From NCBI RefSeq assembly GCF_029873635.1, contig NC_080427.1:72447348-72511347 (forward strand): a stretch of 64,000 nucleotides of DNA, given 5' to 3'. The translations under genes were made by a program, and so were the position numbers. Shown here piece after piece: positions 1-12,754 of the stretch. Below the pieces are notes generated by a model that was not told where the DNA came from, ran no database searches, and worked only from the letters and a program-made list of their open reading frames with translations. Numbering within the stretch: position 1 is the stretch's first letter; each line of letters opens with the position of its first letter. Source of the stretch: Malania oleifera (Eukaryota; Streptophyta; Magnoliopsida; Santalales; Ximeniaceae).

Positions 1-335
1 AAAAGCTTTCAACAATCTTTTCAAGATTATTTCACACCACTTTTATATCATTGCCTCAAGGTTAAAACTTCAAAAAAAAATTAAAAAAAAAATAAGAAAA
101 TAAAAAAAAAATTGGGGCAACGGGCGACTGTTGTATACCCATGTCAATTGTCAAGTTACCATTTTTTAAGAAAGATGCAATGTGTCACCCCTTGACCATG
201 GAGGCATGGACACTCTATGTGACCTTGGGTCATTTAAATGGTGGTTCCAAAGAGAAAAGCCAGAGATAATATCTTGCAATCTCTACCACAAGAACGTGAG
301 GTTCTGTAGACCGATGGGTCCCATCTCGCAAAATA
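1..335. other. AT-rich upstream flank of LHCB4
   Basis: No gene is recognisable here. The first 120 bases are A-rich with several runs of A. The part from about 121 is more mixed and probably holds the distal promoter of the antenna gene that follows. No transposon end was recognised. Confidence 0.5.
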
Positions 336-425
336 GATAAGGCGAAGATAAGGCCGAGGCTCTCACTTCCGTCAGATGGATACGCCCCTCCAATCCAACG
401 GCCACCATTTGGCGCCACGGATAAG
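336..425 (+). promoter_or_regulatory. GATAAG (I-box) cluster upstream of LHCB4
   Basis: Three copies of GATAAG lie at 336-341, 347-352 and 420-425, with a CCAAT at about 391, all within 200 bases of the start codon. I-box/GATA motifs are known from light-regulated nuclear photosynthesis genes, including LHC genes, so light control is the natural inference. I did not find a convincing TATA box, so the transcription start is not assigned. Confidence 0.5.
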
Positions 426-527
426 ACCGAAAACCTCTCATAAGTCATAAGAACAATGTTTCCCCAACAAACCAAGCACCCTACCCGTTCTGCTAGCCTC
501 ACCCACTTACGCACCGGCGCAGTTTAG

Positions 528-1860
<1,333 letters not shown>

Positions 1861-2368
1861 TGTATATAATGAGTCTGCTGGCTAGCTACCAACCTAGCTA
1901 ACTGCTTTGCCCACTGCCCATCCTCCTTGTATTTTGGCTGAGAACCTAAATGTTATATACATATATATATATTGCTTAATTAATTTCCTGCTAAAATTAC
2001 TCTTACTTTTTTTATTTCCATCTTTGTAAAAAATTATAACTACATATCAGCTCCTAAAAAAGACAAGTTTATAACTACAGTTTATGGTTTAAGCATAATG
2101 CAGCTGTTCATGTTGTGGGTTTGACTTAATTAGGCCAGTTCTGGCTTCTTTGCTATGCATTAGTGCATGCATACTTGAACATTTATCACATAATAATATA
2201 TAAGGTGGCATTAAAGTGAGTTAGGTGATTCTGTTTTGAATAAAATATTTTAAATTTACTTATTATTTTATAAAGTCTTAGTTTACTTGAGTTAAGTTTA
2301 CCTAGTTTTTGAATCAAACTAGGTTTGTATATAATCTTTCCAAAAATTAACATTTTAAACATATGCAC
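1861..2368. other. LHCB4 3' UTR and AT-rich spacer
   Basis: The first 100 bases or so after the stop codon are mixed in composition and end in a TA repeat near 1960, which fits a short 3' UTR. The rest is AT-rich, with no gene or transposon end that I recognise. Confidence 0.5.
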
Positions 2369-2845
2369 TTTTTTTTTTTTTTTTAGTAAAAGAGGGCGGT
2401 ACCTCCTTTCTTAATTTTATTAATAACACTTACTTATGACGGAAGAATATCGTGAAAACAAAAAGACACTTGGGGCTTATATAATAATCAAATAAAAAAC
2501 ACTTCATGCATCAAACCAAACAAAAGAAGAAAACAAACCTATATCAATATCAAAAGGAAACCAACTAAACATATATCATATAAGTCGTATCTATCTTATC
2601 CAATCTAGGAAATTGACTACTATTTGTAAGCAAACTATTCCTCCTCATGACACCTTTGTCGAGCCAACATATTTGTCACTTTATTCCCTTCTCCATACAA
2701 ATGATTTATAGAAAAATTTACTCCCTCTAATACACCAATAAGTTGCTCCCAAAAATCCCACAAATACCATACAGAGCATTTAGTAGATCTTATTCAATTT
2801 ACTATAATATTCAAATCACATTTAATGTCAATTAATAATTAACCA
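2369..2845 (-). pseudogene. 5'-truncated LINE (L1-type) 3' end: RNase H remnant, 3' UTR and poly(A) tail
   Basis: Read on the minus strand, about 2845-2640 translates to the C-terminal RNase H domain found in plant L1-like reverse transcriptases. It contains VWYLWDFWEQLIGVLEG, then INHLYGEGNKVTNMLA (usual family form H-x-x-REGN-x-x-AD-x-LA). One in-frame stop near the first part and a frameshift after the final Glu residues show it is dead. About 110 bases after that come the 3' UTR and a 16-base poly(A) tail, seen as T at 2369-2384. Only the end of the element is present, as expected for abortive target-primed reverse transcription. I found no clear target duplication. Confidence 0.8.
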
Positions 2846-4182
2846 CATATCATATAAATAAAGCACTTATACATTAAGGTACTTATTTGAGATCAGTCAA
2901 AAAATTAAAATATTTTTTTCCAAGAAAATTTTTCAACAATACTAAAATAGATAATTAGTCATGATTAAAATTAGGTTAAAAAAGAATATTCAAAATTATC
3001 GATTTTCAAAACGAAATTAAAATTTAACTATTTTCAATTTATTATAATTATAAATATCCAATATTCATTAGAGTATTGCAAGCTTAATAATCAATTTTCA
3101 AATTGAGCATCCATTAGAATGATTATAATATAATCTAACAAGAAAAATAGATGCATGATAATAAAATTCATATTGCAGTACACATGTGCATTACAGGATA
3201 CATGATCTAGCCACAGAAATGCATATATTAATGCTTGAATAAAAATGTAGTTACACAATCTCCTATGGAGCATCCAATTAACGGTTAGAATTTGACATTT
3301 AGTTCAAATTTTCAAGGAAAGTAAGAAAGTAAGCATGAGTATGGGTGGGATGGAAGGTGGGGTTAACCTCACATTATGTAGTCCAGCCCAGTGGAGCTAT
3401 AATGAACCTAAAAAAAAAAAAAAAGATAATTAAGAATAAAAGAAAATTTCCTTTTATTAATTAAAAATTTTCCCATAGCAGCAATTATGTCGATCCAAAT
3501 TGAGTTGTCTCAAGCTTCTTCTAAAAGTTATTTTAATAATGTTGTGACTAAACCCTAGGACTTATCAAGTATTTCAGTTATTGCAAATTATAAGTAGGAG
3601 TCATTTCCGCATTAGTTGACTATTTAGTTTCACTTTTGTATCTAAGAGAACATCAAAATCACTTTCCCTGGGAGAATGTTTTTTTTATAAAAATAACAAT
3701 TATATTTCTCGTACAACCATTGTTTGTTAAACAATGATCTCATAAAAATGTAATTCTAAACATAACATGTTATTTTTTTGAGATCATTTGTCACTTATAG
3801 GCACACTACTTTACCAACAATCACAAAAGAAAAAGACATTTGGGGACCCTTGGTGACTCTTAATAGACCACTCTAATGCCCAAGTCAACTAATTCTTAAA
3901 TAGGTATATATAATTATAGAGAGTGGTTGAGCAACTTTATGACCCAAGATGATCATACTTATTCAATTTTAATTTAAGTGTTCATTATATAATCCTTCAA
4001 GTTGTGTACCCTAGGCTCAATGGGCCTCCAATGAACACTCCTCCCCCCCCTAAAAAGATAAATGTTGTGCAATTTCCTTTCACTTCACCAAAATTTTCTC
4101 TTGTTCTAATATTTTTTGCTCAAATTGAGTTGTCTCAAACTACTTTCAAAGTTGCTTTGATAGTTTCCTACATCAGATTCTG
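2846..4182. other. AT-rich intergenic DNA, no recognised gene
   Basis: This stretch is strongly AT-rich. A short phrase starting CAAATTGAGTTGTCTCAA occurs near 3497 and again near 4119, which suggests two copies of an old repeat. An A-run at about 3410-3424 could be the tail of a short retroposon, but nothing upstream of it was recognised. Confidence 0.45.
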
Positions 4183-4441
4183 GTTCTATGTGTCGACAAA
4201 GCAGGGTTGCGTGGTGATACCCAAACAAGAAAACCTAAAGGAAGGGCCAAGACTCTAAGAAGATAAGTATGATTGAAAAAAACGGATTTAACTACCTTTT
4301 GAACTTTAAAAGTTCTATGTGTCGACAAAGGGGGGTTGCGTGGTGATACCCAAACAAGAAAACCTAAAGGAAGGACCAAGACTCTAAGAAGATAAGTATG
4401 ATTGAAAAAAACGGATTTAACTACCTTTTGAACTTTAAAAG
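4183..4441. repeat. 129-bp tandem duplication
   Basis: Two nearly identical copies, 4183-4311 and 4312-4441, begin GTTCTATGTGTCGACAAAG and end with an AACTTTAAAAG phrase. Only a few substitutions separate them, so the duplication is much younger than the decayed polymerase next to it. No coding role is evident. Confidence 0.85.
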
Positions 4442-4466
4442 GAATATATTATTACAATCTAATATC

Positions 4467-4893
4467 TTTTGGATTAAAAATGCGGGTGCCACTTATTAAC
4501 ACGTCATTAAAAAAAAAATTTATGCTATTCTACATAACAATGTTGAATGTTATGTTGATGACTTAGTAGTAAATACTAAATCTAGAAAAAACCATTTACA
4601 AGATTTGAAGGCGAAATTTGATCCTCTTAGGAAATACCAACTCAAGATGAACCTTGTAAAAGTGTACCCTTGGTGTCACATCAAGAAAGTTTTTAGGGTT
4701 TGTTGCTAGCTAGTGAGATATTGAAATAGATCGGTCAAAGATTAATGTTATCTATAAGATGTCACATCCAAAAAATATATGTGAGTTAAAAAGTATGTAA
4801 AGGTGCCTCACTTGTATTTGTCATTTCATTTCAAATCTAACTAGTTGATGCCAACCTTTTAAATTATTGGCCCATTGAGAAAATGTGCTTCCC
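4467..4893 (+). pseudogene. Tat-type Ty3/gypsy reverse transcriptase remnant (part 1)
   Basis: The plus-strand translation gives FGLKNAGATY, then VECYVDDLVV (the catalytic YVDD), then LRKYQLKMNL, FLGFVAS and FISNLTS, in the family order. At least four stop codons interrupt it. It matches the Tat-type polymerase, where the motif is PFGLKNAGATYQR. The frame resumes at 7150, after the solo LTR at 4894-7149 that split it. No LTRs of this element were found, so it is an old fragment. Confidence 0.82.
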
Positions 4894-4997
4894 TGTAACG
4901 ATCTAAAAAATTTTAATTATTAAAATAATAAAAGAAAAAGGGGAAATCGAAGAAAAAGAAAAGGAATTTAAAAAGGGTAACAAGCAAGTACTCTTCG

Positions 4998-5208
4998 ACA
5001 AATTGGTTTTTCATGTCGACGAGCAATCTTCCGAGCTTCGTCGCCGAATATGCATGTCTCATCAACGAAAACTTACCGAGGGAGGTTTTCATATTTCTGA
5101 ATTTCGTTGACGAGCTCCCGAATTCATCCATGAACAGTGTGCTTGGGCTCGTTGACGAGTCCAGATGTCTTGTCGACGAGGCCACGTGGCAAGTTGCCTA
5201 TAAATAAG
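4998..5208 (+). promoter_or_regulatory. U3 promoter of S1: TCGTCGACGA-like array, G-box and TATA
   Basis: At least six variants of TCGTCGACGA (for example GTCGACGAG, TCGTTGACGAG, TTGTCGACGAG) are spaced through 4998-5180. They are followed directly by the G-box GCCACGTGGC at 5181-5190 and the TATA box CTATAAATAAG at 5199-5208. Position and spacing fit an RNA polymerase II promoter. Confidence 0.7.
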
Positions 5209-5411
5209 CAAAAATCATAATTTCAGCAAAGGAATTCATTCTCTGCTATTTATCTCTCTAAAATTTGACCCCTCTGCCTTCTCTCTACGATTTCAGCTTT
5301 GTTTCTCCCCGGTTCGACAATCAGAAACTACCACGTTGTTCGTGGGGAGATTACAACTTAGTTAGAGCAGAATTTCGATTTGAGAAGTTTGAGAATCATC
5401 CCAAAATCAAG

Positions 5412-6837
5412 GTAAGTAGGATATTTTAAGTTATATTGTTAATATGGAATGTATAGGGCCTAGGGAGTGATAAAATAGCATTTTGTTGAAGTTTGGGTTG
5501 ATAAAATCGGGTTTTTGAATTAGGGTCGGGTGAGTACCATCAGCGTCATTTTGGGGTTTTCGCAGGCACAATTTAGAAGAATAGGTAAGGGGAATTTATT
5601 ATAGTAGGATTTTTATTAAAGTTTAAACTGGTTACTTTGAGAATATAAATTTTATATATATGGAAAAGAAATTGTGTGGCTGGAATACAACTTTTTATAA
5701 TTTAATTGGTTGTTGTAAGAATAGGATGATGAAATATACTGTTGAATTAAGAACAATGGTTAATTGTGGACTCTAGCATGTTGTGAATACTGATTGGTGA
5801 TGAATGCGGACTAATTGTGAATACTGTTGCTTGAGTTTGCTGTGTGACAAATAATGTGATATGTGTGTGTGGATTTTTGTGTGATTATTTGTGTGTATCA
5901 CAATATAACGTTGGCAAGCCTAAAGAGTTCGTTATATTGCCTAGATGTAATCATGATATATGTTGGCAGACTTGAGGAGTTCGTATATTGTCATTATAAA
6001 TTGGGGTAGGGGATTGGAAGGCCTAAGGAGGTTGTTCTACTGATATACTATGGGTAGGTCATGAGGATTTGTACGGGTGGTTAGTGGTGTCTGAGTGGAC
6101 CACGTTGTGTTCATGTGACGATATTTTTCCTGTGTGGACCTGTCTTGTATCGACCATGTGATGATGTTTGTCCTGTGTGGACCAGTCCTATATGAACCAT
6201 GTGATGATGTTTGTCTTATGTGGACCAGTATTATGTGGACCATGTGATGATGTTTGTCCTATGTGGACCGATCCTGTGTGGACCATGTATCGTATATGTG
6301 GAATGTGATCTGATAAGATGAATGATATAATAATTTAATTATATGTATATATAAATGGCAAAGTAAAACTTTCTTCCAAGAGCTTGCTGAGAAAGGCGAG
6401 TGCCCTAGTATTTTCAGTTGATGCCAAAGTAAAGGGAAGCTACTTGTATGGATGGGTAATCTTCCCTATTCTTGGAGACTTTGTTTATATACATAACCCA
6501 AGGACTTACCGAGTAAGGTGAGTGCCCTGATACTGGTTTTAAAGCTGAGGGAAGTTACTTGTATGGGCACATAATCTTCCCAATTATCGGGTAATATTAT
6601 TAAAAATAGTTATGAATGTGAGTATAAAATTAGAAGCCAATATTTATGCATATTAGATATGAGTATGAAATTAGAGACCAATGTTGATATTATTGATGTA
6701 TTTCTTAGCTACGGTTGATGGTGAATGGCAAACAAATATATACTTTGTAATATTTAAACACTCTGCCACACACACTGCTATGATTTGTTCTTCCTTACTG
6801 ATATGTGTCTCACCCTAGTGGATGATTATATTTTCAG
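5412..6837 (+). other. Predicted leader intron inside LTR S1
   Basis: The donor is ATCAAG|GTAAGT at 5412 and the acceptor ATTTTCAG|GTCC ends at 6837 (1426 bp). A branch-point-like TTACTGA lies at 6795-6801. The exon phrase before the donor (CATCCCAAAATCAAG) and the block before the acceptor (GTGTCTCACCC) recur in the other chromovirus LTRs here. Splicing is inferred, not shown. Confidence 0.6.
6098..6292 (+). repeat. Minisatellite in S1 based on GTGTGGACCATGTGATGATG
   Basis: About four imperfect tandem copies of a 50-57-bp unit, each with TGTGGACC and CATGTGATGATGTTTGTC. It lies within the predicted leader intron. Confidence 0.75.
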
Positions 6838-6980
6838 GTCCGTCAAGAGGTCGTATTTAGGACTCTGGTAGGGTAGAGTTTTGAGTATTTTGGAAGTTTG
6901 TATAAACAGGTTATGTAAGTTTATGTTTTTTTTTTTAATATCGGTATGTAATAGAAGTGAATAGTGACGAATTTATGGGG

Positions 6981-7015
<35 letters not shown>

Positions 7016-7016
7016 A
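6981..7016. repeat. TA/TG dinucleotide microsatellite
   Basis: A run of TA followed by about thirteen TG units, close to the 3' end of LTR S1. Confidence 0.95.
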
Positions 7017-7149
7017 TAGGTTGACTCTGGCATTTGAATTTGAGGTTATATGTTTTAATTCCGCTACATAATTGTAGTGTATGGTATCAGAAGCAGGTGT
7101 ACGTGACACGTGACCTCTGGGCCCCACTTCGTGGGTACGGGGTGTTACA

Positions 7150-7621
7150 TTCACACTCTTCTTTGCTATCAATACATTGAGACATTATGTGCAAGCTCAT
7201 ATAGTTCATTTGGTTGCTAAAGTATATCCCCCTCAAATATGTTCTTTCAAGACCTATCCTATCAAGGTGTTTGGTATAGTGGAGAGCCATCCTACAGCAA
7301 TATGACATTGTATATGTCCTGCTATCAAGGAACAAAATTTGGTGAATTTCCTATCAAATCATCCAGAACCTTTAAATTGGAAGTTTTCGTATGACCTCCC
7401 AAATGAAGAAGTGATCTACATAGAAGTACTCTCTCCTTAGAATATGTTTTGCGATAAGGTAGCTTACAAAGATAGGGCTAGGGTTGGTTTAGTGTTTGTC
7501 ACACTGCAACAACAAACATAAACACTCTTTTACGCTTAGTGATCTTTGCTCAAATAATATCACTAAGTATCAAGTCCTAATTATTAGATTATTTATGGGA
7601 ACTAAAATGGGAATTTTATAT
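7150..7621 (+). pseudogene. Tat-type gypsy RNase H remnant (part 2)
   Basis: The plus-strand translation continues the RT fragment: LRHYVQAHIVHLVAKVYPP, then NHPEPLNW and LPNEEVIYIEV, then after a frameshift HSFTLSDLCSNNITKYQVLI. These correspond to the first RNase H end (LRHYMQAHTV), the linker, and the start of the second, archaeal-like RNase H that marks Tat elements (usually CSNNVAEYQALI). Several stops and shifts make it dead. It ends where the CACTA terminus begins. Confidence 0.8.
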
Positions 7622-8712
7622 CACTACAAAAAAAATAGGTTTTTAGTGATGAAAGTATTAGTGACGAATTCAATTTCGTCACTAAAAGTGGGTATTAGTG
7701 ACGGCTTCTTTGTCACCAAAAACCTATTTCCCCGCTTAAACTATCGTGGGAAACCATTTTTTGAGGGAAAATTATCCCAGGAAAATATTAGCGACGATTC
7801 TGGTCTATTCGTGACGAATTCAATCTGTCACTAAAAGTCACTTATTAGTGACGATCACTAATAGTATTTATTAATAAATAAAAATAAACATTATTAGTGA
7901 CGATTGGGGAGATTCGTCACTAATAATGTGGTATTAGTGGCGGTTTATATTCGTCAGTAATAGTTTTTTTATTAAAAAAATATAAAAATAATATAGTTAA
8001 CACTATTAGTGAGGGTTGGAGAGATTCTTTACTAATAATATAGTATTAGCGACGGTTCACATTCGTCAGTAATAGTTTTTTTTATTAAAAAATGTAAAAA
8101 TATATATATATAGTTAATGTTATTAGTGACGGTTGTGGAGATTCGTCACTAATAATATGGTATTAGTGACGGTTTAGATTCGTCACTAATAGTTTTTTAT
8201 TAAAAAAATATAAAAATAATATAATTAACACTATTAGTGATGGTTGGGGAGATTCGTCACTAATAATATGGTATTAGTGAACGGTTTAGATTCATCACTA
8301 ATAGTTTTTTTTATTAAAAAAAATGTAAAAAAAATATATAGTTAACACTATTAGTTATAGTTGGGGAGATTTGTTACTAATAATCTGGTATTAGTGACGG
8401 TTTAGATTCATCACTAATACCCATAAATATATATTTACTCGCGTCACTTGGGTTTTTCCCAATCTCCCTCATTTCCTCCCTTTCCCTATATGTTTCCTGC
8501 TCCTCCCCTCCTGACCCTCCTTCTTTCCCTCCTTCCTTTCCTTGATCTCTTTCCCTCCTCCCCTCCCGATACTCTTCTCTCCGTTGCAGCCCTAACCCCT
8601 CACCGTTGCCTTTCGTTGCAGCCCCTTGGCCATCACCGTCGTAGCCCCTCGTCGTCATCATCGCAGCCCCTCGCCGTCGGCGTCACAGCCCCTTGCCATC
8701 GCCATCGCAGCC
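7622..8712 (+). mobile_element. 5' part of a CACTA (En/Spm) DNA transposon
   Basis: The left end reads CACTACAAAAAAAATAGG, a typical CACTA terminus, followed by many AGTGACG/CGTCACT inverted subterminal motifs. From about 8430 the sequence becomes pyrimidine-rich, with a repeated GCAGCCCCTCGCC phrase, resembling a 5' UTR or first exon. The right end is missing: at about 8713 it meets a gypsy integrase fragment. No transposase is present. Confidence 0.75.
7895..8425. repeat. CACTA subterminal tandem repeat with nested hairpins
   Basis: Five tandem units of 111-118 bp start near 7902, 8013, 8131, 8242 and 8359. Each has two stems: GATTCGTCACTAATA pairs with TATTAGTGACGG, separated by an AT-rich linker. 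Transposase-binding subterminal repeats are known in this superfamily, and that role is inferred here. Confidence 0.8.
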
Positions 8713-8760
8713 ATATACATTTCATCCGTCTAAGGATGAAATGTCGTGTTGAATGACAAC
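8713..8760 (-). pseudogene. Integrase fragment of gypsy element C, left of solo LTR B
   Basis: Forty-eight bases match the integrase region of element A at about 14050-14095 (TCTAAGGATGAAATG against ACTAAGGATGGAATG). The match stops at ACAAC (8756-8760), the target duplication of solo LTR B, and resumes at 20433 on the other side of B. Everything in C beyond 8713 (end of integrase, chromodomain, 3' LTR) has been deleted. Confidence 0.75.
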
Positions 8761-8844
8761 TATAACAACCCGAAAAATATTGGTATTTAAATAATAAAGA
8801 GGGAGGGGAAATGGAAACAGGAACAAAAGGGTTTCTTACACAGA

Positions 8845-9052
8845 GCCTCGTCAACGAACACAAGGAATTCATCGACGAGTGCATAAGGGGACCTCGTCGA
8901 CGTAGCCATGCCTCATCGATGACAAGATATCGAGAAGGGTTTTTGAGACAGTCTGAAATTCGTTGACAAGGGAGGAAGTTCATCGACGAAATTATTGAAG
9001 GACTCATTAACAAAGTGATGTGTCTCGTCGACGAATCCAGTCCTATAAATAG
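8845..9052 (+). promoter_or_regulatory. U3 promoter of LTR B: TCGTCGACGA-like array and TATA
   Basis: About seven TCGTCGACGA variants (such as ATCGACGAG, CTCGTCGACG, CATCGACGAA) run to 9035. CTATAAATAG follows at 9043-9052. The leader after it is pyrimidine-rich. Confidence 0.7.
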
Positions 9053-9257
9053 CTGAAACTCAGATTTTTAACCAAAATTTCAGCGCAGAACCCTTCTCTC
9101 TCTCCTACGGCCCCATCCCCTTCTCTCTTTGATCTTGGCCCCATTTCTCACCAGATTGAAGATCTGAGGCCACCACGACGCTCCTGGCGAAGTTCTCTAC
9201 AAGTCTGCCGGAGCAGATCATGGGGAGAGTTGAATTGAAATTCATCCCAAATCCAGG

Positions 9258-10585
9258 GTAAGGTATTTTATTCAGATTATGCCTTCCTTGTAGTTATGAG
9301 AAATGTTGTAGGTAAGAAAATACTGATGTTTTGTTCTGGGGGATATTATTTTCAGGATGTTGAACTAGGAACCCTGCGGGTATAAAGCCAAAATTTTATA
9401 GGGGCTTTTCAGAATAAAGGTAAGGGAAATATGCTATGCTAGCAATTTTTATTATGCATAGAGAAGATTATGAATGAGTGTTTCAAACATGTATATCAGA
9501 TTATTTTTCAGAGATTTATGAATATTATTTTTATAGCAGAAATTACTGAAATTGAGCATGAGACTACGTTTATTCAAATGTGTGGCATAAGTTATTACAG
9601 TACCCTATATATATAGATTTTATAGTATTTCAGATATTCAGATGTTTCAGAATGTTAGAAATGAATGAGACTTACAATATTTTTAGAGAAAAACATGATT
9701 TCTAGACCATAACACTCAGATAGATTATACAGTGATAGCATCAAGATGCTACAGCAAATATTATTTACAGAGCATACAGATATTATATATAGAGTATACA
9801 GATATTATATACAGAGTACACAAATATTATATACAGAGCACACAGATATTATATACAGAGCATACAGATAATATAGCTCAGAAATATAGTGTTATGGTTG
9901 TTTTTGAAATCATGTTAAAGGCAGCAAGATGAGTATATATTTATATATATGTATACAGTATTACATGATATCAGATCCCTATGGAAATTACAGAAAAATA
10001 TAATTACAGTAGAGCACGGTACCATTGCTAGTTTCAAACACGTGCAACCACATGACTCAGATAGCATGTGGATTCCGTCTAACCGTGCTAGGAGAGATTT
10101 GCAGTCTCCCCAGCATGCTGGGTTGAGGTAGTCGGTTAGACGATGACAGAGGTTTAAGATAGCTCGGAGTGATTGCAGTGGACCACGATCTACATAAATC
10201 ATTACATATTGGTGGATGATAAAGATTGACTTACCTGGAGGGCAACCAGAGTAAGTCCAGCCTACAGGCCGCACAACCCTATCATGAGGGGATATATCAT
10301 GATATACAGATCTCAAGGTATAGCAATAGTTCCTATATACAGATATATCACATAGCAGCAATTTATATTATTATACTAGCAGTACCTTCAGATAGTATAC
10401 TCAGATACACAGTCATATTTTAAAGATTACATGATAGATAAATATATTATGTACAGTTTATCAGTTTTCTCATATTACAATATTATTTCAGTATTTTAAT
10501 TGTTTAACTCAGCCGCCACACACTAGTAATAGCATATTTCCACTTACTAAGTGTTGTCTCATCCCAGTGACTTACCATTTTTCAG
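9258..10585 (+). other. Predicted leader intron inside LTR B
   Basis: The donor CCAGG|GTAAGG starts at 9258 and the acceptor TTTTTCAG|GAG ends at 10585 (1328 bp). A branch-point-like TTACTAA lies at 10544-10550. The exon end CATCCCAAATCCAG matches the other LTRs. Confidence 0.6.
9760..9875 (+). repeat. 22-bp minisatellite in LTR B
   Basis: About five tandem copies of ACAGAGCATACAGATATTAT with small changes, inside the predicted leader intron. Confidence 0.85.
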
Positions 10586-11104
10586 GAGATCCAGCTATGC
10601 GAGCAGATCAGGCTCGCGAGTAGAGATTGACTTGAGCTGCCCTTATGGGAAGGATAGGTATTTTTGGGATAACAGTATTTTTGGGATAGTCTTTAGATTG
10701 TAGTGACGTCGCTGGGTATTTTGCATTGTAAATATGTTGCAGAGCAGTATAGTTTTCTAGTATATTATATTGTGCTGTATATAGCAATTCTGTAGCGTCT
10801 GTCAATAAAATAGAACAAAATAAATCAATGGTCAACCCGAACCTGTAGGTAACGGGGACTCCTCTCATACACAGCGGAAAACCTAGCAACAGTAAACATA
10901 AAGATCCATACATCCATCCATAAAACATAATACCAGAGCTTTTATAACATAATAATACTGTACTCTTGTACATATCTATATACATCAAAATATCTCTAGG
11001 GTCACACAAAATAACTCTAACCCTAGTACAAAAATCTTACCCTCCTCACGAGGTAATCTTTCTAACTCAACGGCGGCCCTAACCCGCCGGTCTCTCTGGG
11101 GCTC

Positions 11105-12550
11105 CTGAAAAATTTAATAATGTTGGGGGTGAGACACTTCTCAGTAAGGGAAAGTAAACTAAATACAGCTGTGTGGCAACATGAATATTTAAAGTGCTTA
11201 TACATATACAGTACAATTTGTAACTCTGGAAATAATCATAATATCATATTGGATAATCATGTAATTTCATATTCGTTAATAAATCATAATATACATAAAC
11301 ATCTGTTATAACTCTTAATACTGAAAATCAATTCAGGATGAATAGCTAGCTAATGTCATGTATTACCCCCCATGAAGGGTTTGTAGCCCGAAGGTGGGAC
11401 CCGACAATGGCTGGCCGACCACTGCCGAATCAAATATGTCTGTAAGTACGATGGGCCCACTGCACCCTGGTCCGGACTGCCAGGTGGACGTCTACACTCT
11501 ACTGAAAGCCTCATCAACTATCCATCTCCCATCCCCTCGTGGGACGGTAGCACTAATAAGGCCTCGTGCCGAAATCAACCCATAGCTACGGTACTGAGCT
11601 CCTGGTCTAAACTAAACTAACATCCTAGTTGTGATAACATATAATACATGATCATACATAACATCATTACGGCCTCGTGCCGAAAACATAGATACGGCCT
11701 CGCACCGAAATCATACGTATGGCCTCGTGCCAAAATCATAGTAAATATATATATATATATATATGGCCTCGCGCCAATAACATAAATACGGCCTCGTGCC
11801 GATAACATAATAAATATGGCCTCGTGCCGATAGCATAATAAATACAGCCTCACGCCGATAACATAAATATGGCCTCGTGCCCAAAACACAATAATACGGC
11901 CTTGCGCCGATAGCATAATAAATATGGCCTCGCACCGATAACATAAATATGGCCTCGTGCCCAAAACACAATAATACGGCCTTGCGCTGATAGCATAATT
12001 ATATGGCCTCGCGCCAAATACATTTCAGGTATTTACATTTGAAAATAACTCATTTATCATATATTCGTCAACTCAATATAACATAACCCGTCTTTCCAAA
12101 ATACCTGAAAATGTGTTTTACTCGTAAAAGCATTCATATCTTATCTCATTTCACATAAAATAATATTCATGCCACACATGCTCTATTAAAAATCATACTT
12201 CATATTTTAAAATCGTGCTTTTCCATCATCTCATACATACATATACGTTTCATCATAATAACAGTATTTCCCAAACGTACATTTCATCTATAATATACAG
12301 GTATATCATATGCTTTTCTGAAAATAAATTTACTCATAATCAATAATATTTTGCATGGAAAAGAACTGTTTTAGTTTACTCCCTTACCTGGCTACTGGGA
12401 AAGCCCCTCAAATTTCCTAGCCTGACCCCCGTAGGATTTCCTACTCAATACCCTGAAACTCAAAATCCCCAGTACTAAATATCAGTATTTTCATGCGTAC
12501 ATCAATTTCTATAACTACCATAAAGTCTAATTTGACTTAAAAAGTCTTAC
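11105..12550 (-). other. Predicted leader intron in 3' LTR of A
   Basis: Minus-strand donor TTGAG|GTAAGA starts at 12550 and acceptor TTTTTCAG|GAGC ends at 11105 (1446 bp). The branch-like TTACTGA is at 11147-11141. The 5' LTR copy has the same length. Confidence 0.6.
11666..12012 (-). repeat. Minisatellite in LTR A (GGCCTCGTGCCGATAACATA unit)
   Basis: Roughly a dozen copies of a 28-30-bp unit containing GGCCTCGTGCCGA and AACATAATAAATA, interrupted by a short TA run near 11745. The same array is in the 5' LTR at about 18968-19315. It lies in the predicted leader intron. Confidence 0.88.
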
Positions 12551-12754
12551 CTCAACTTAGGGATGATTTCTAACTTCGTTTTCCCGACGATCCGCTCCAG
12601 CAAACTTGCAGGGAACTTCTCCAAGAGCGTCGTGGTAGCCTCAGATCTTCGATCCGGCGTAAAACCAGCCCAAAATCGAAGAGAGAGAGAGAGTGAGAGA
12701 GCCGAAGAGGAGAGAGAGAGGAAACTTAAAAATGAATTTAAAATCAGATTTTTC

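Larger units (their letters stand above)
4894..7149 (+). mobile_element. Solo LTR S1 of a chromovirus-type gypsy element, inserted in the Tat remnant
   Basis: The LTR begins TGTAACGATC and ends GGGGTGTTACA (2256 bp). Flanking 5-mers are TTCCC (4889-4893) and TTCAC (7150-7154), a target duplication with one mismatch. Removing the LTR rejoins the Tat polymerase: RT before it, RNase H after it. In order it holds a palindrome array, a TATA box, a leader exon, a GTAAGT donor, a minisatellite, a TTTTCAG acceptor and a 3' tail. No internal element sequence remains, so the element was lost by recombination between its LTRs. Confidence 0.88.
8761..10790 (+). mobile_element. Solo LTR B, left part (interrupted by element A)
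   Basis: It starts TATAACAACCCG (usual start TGTAACAACCCG) directly after ACAAC. Element A interrupts it at 10790, and it ends at 20427 with GGTTGTCACA, followed by the second ACAAC (20428-20432). The reconstructed length is about 2180 bp. The target duplication is perfect and the flanks rejoin the integrase reading of element C. It contains a palindrome array, a TATA box, a leader exon, a donor, a minisatellite and an acceptor. Confidence 0.85.

Noticed and set aside
2186..3273. Short open frames in AT-rich spacer
   Set aside because: Low-complexity composition and no family motif; most likely chance.
11617..11971. Open frames with repeated ARGHIYVIG-like peptides
   Set aside because: They arise from the 28-30-bp minisatellite in the LTR of element A and recur in both LTRs.
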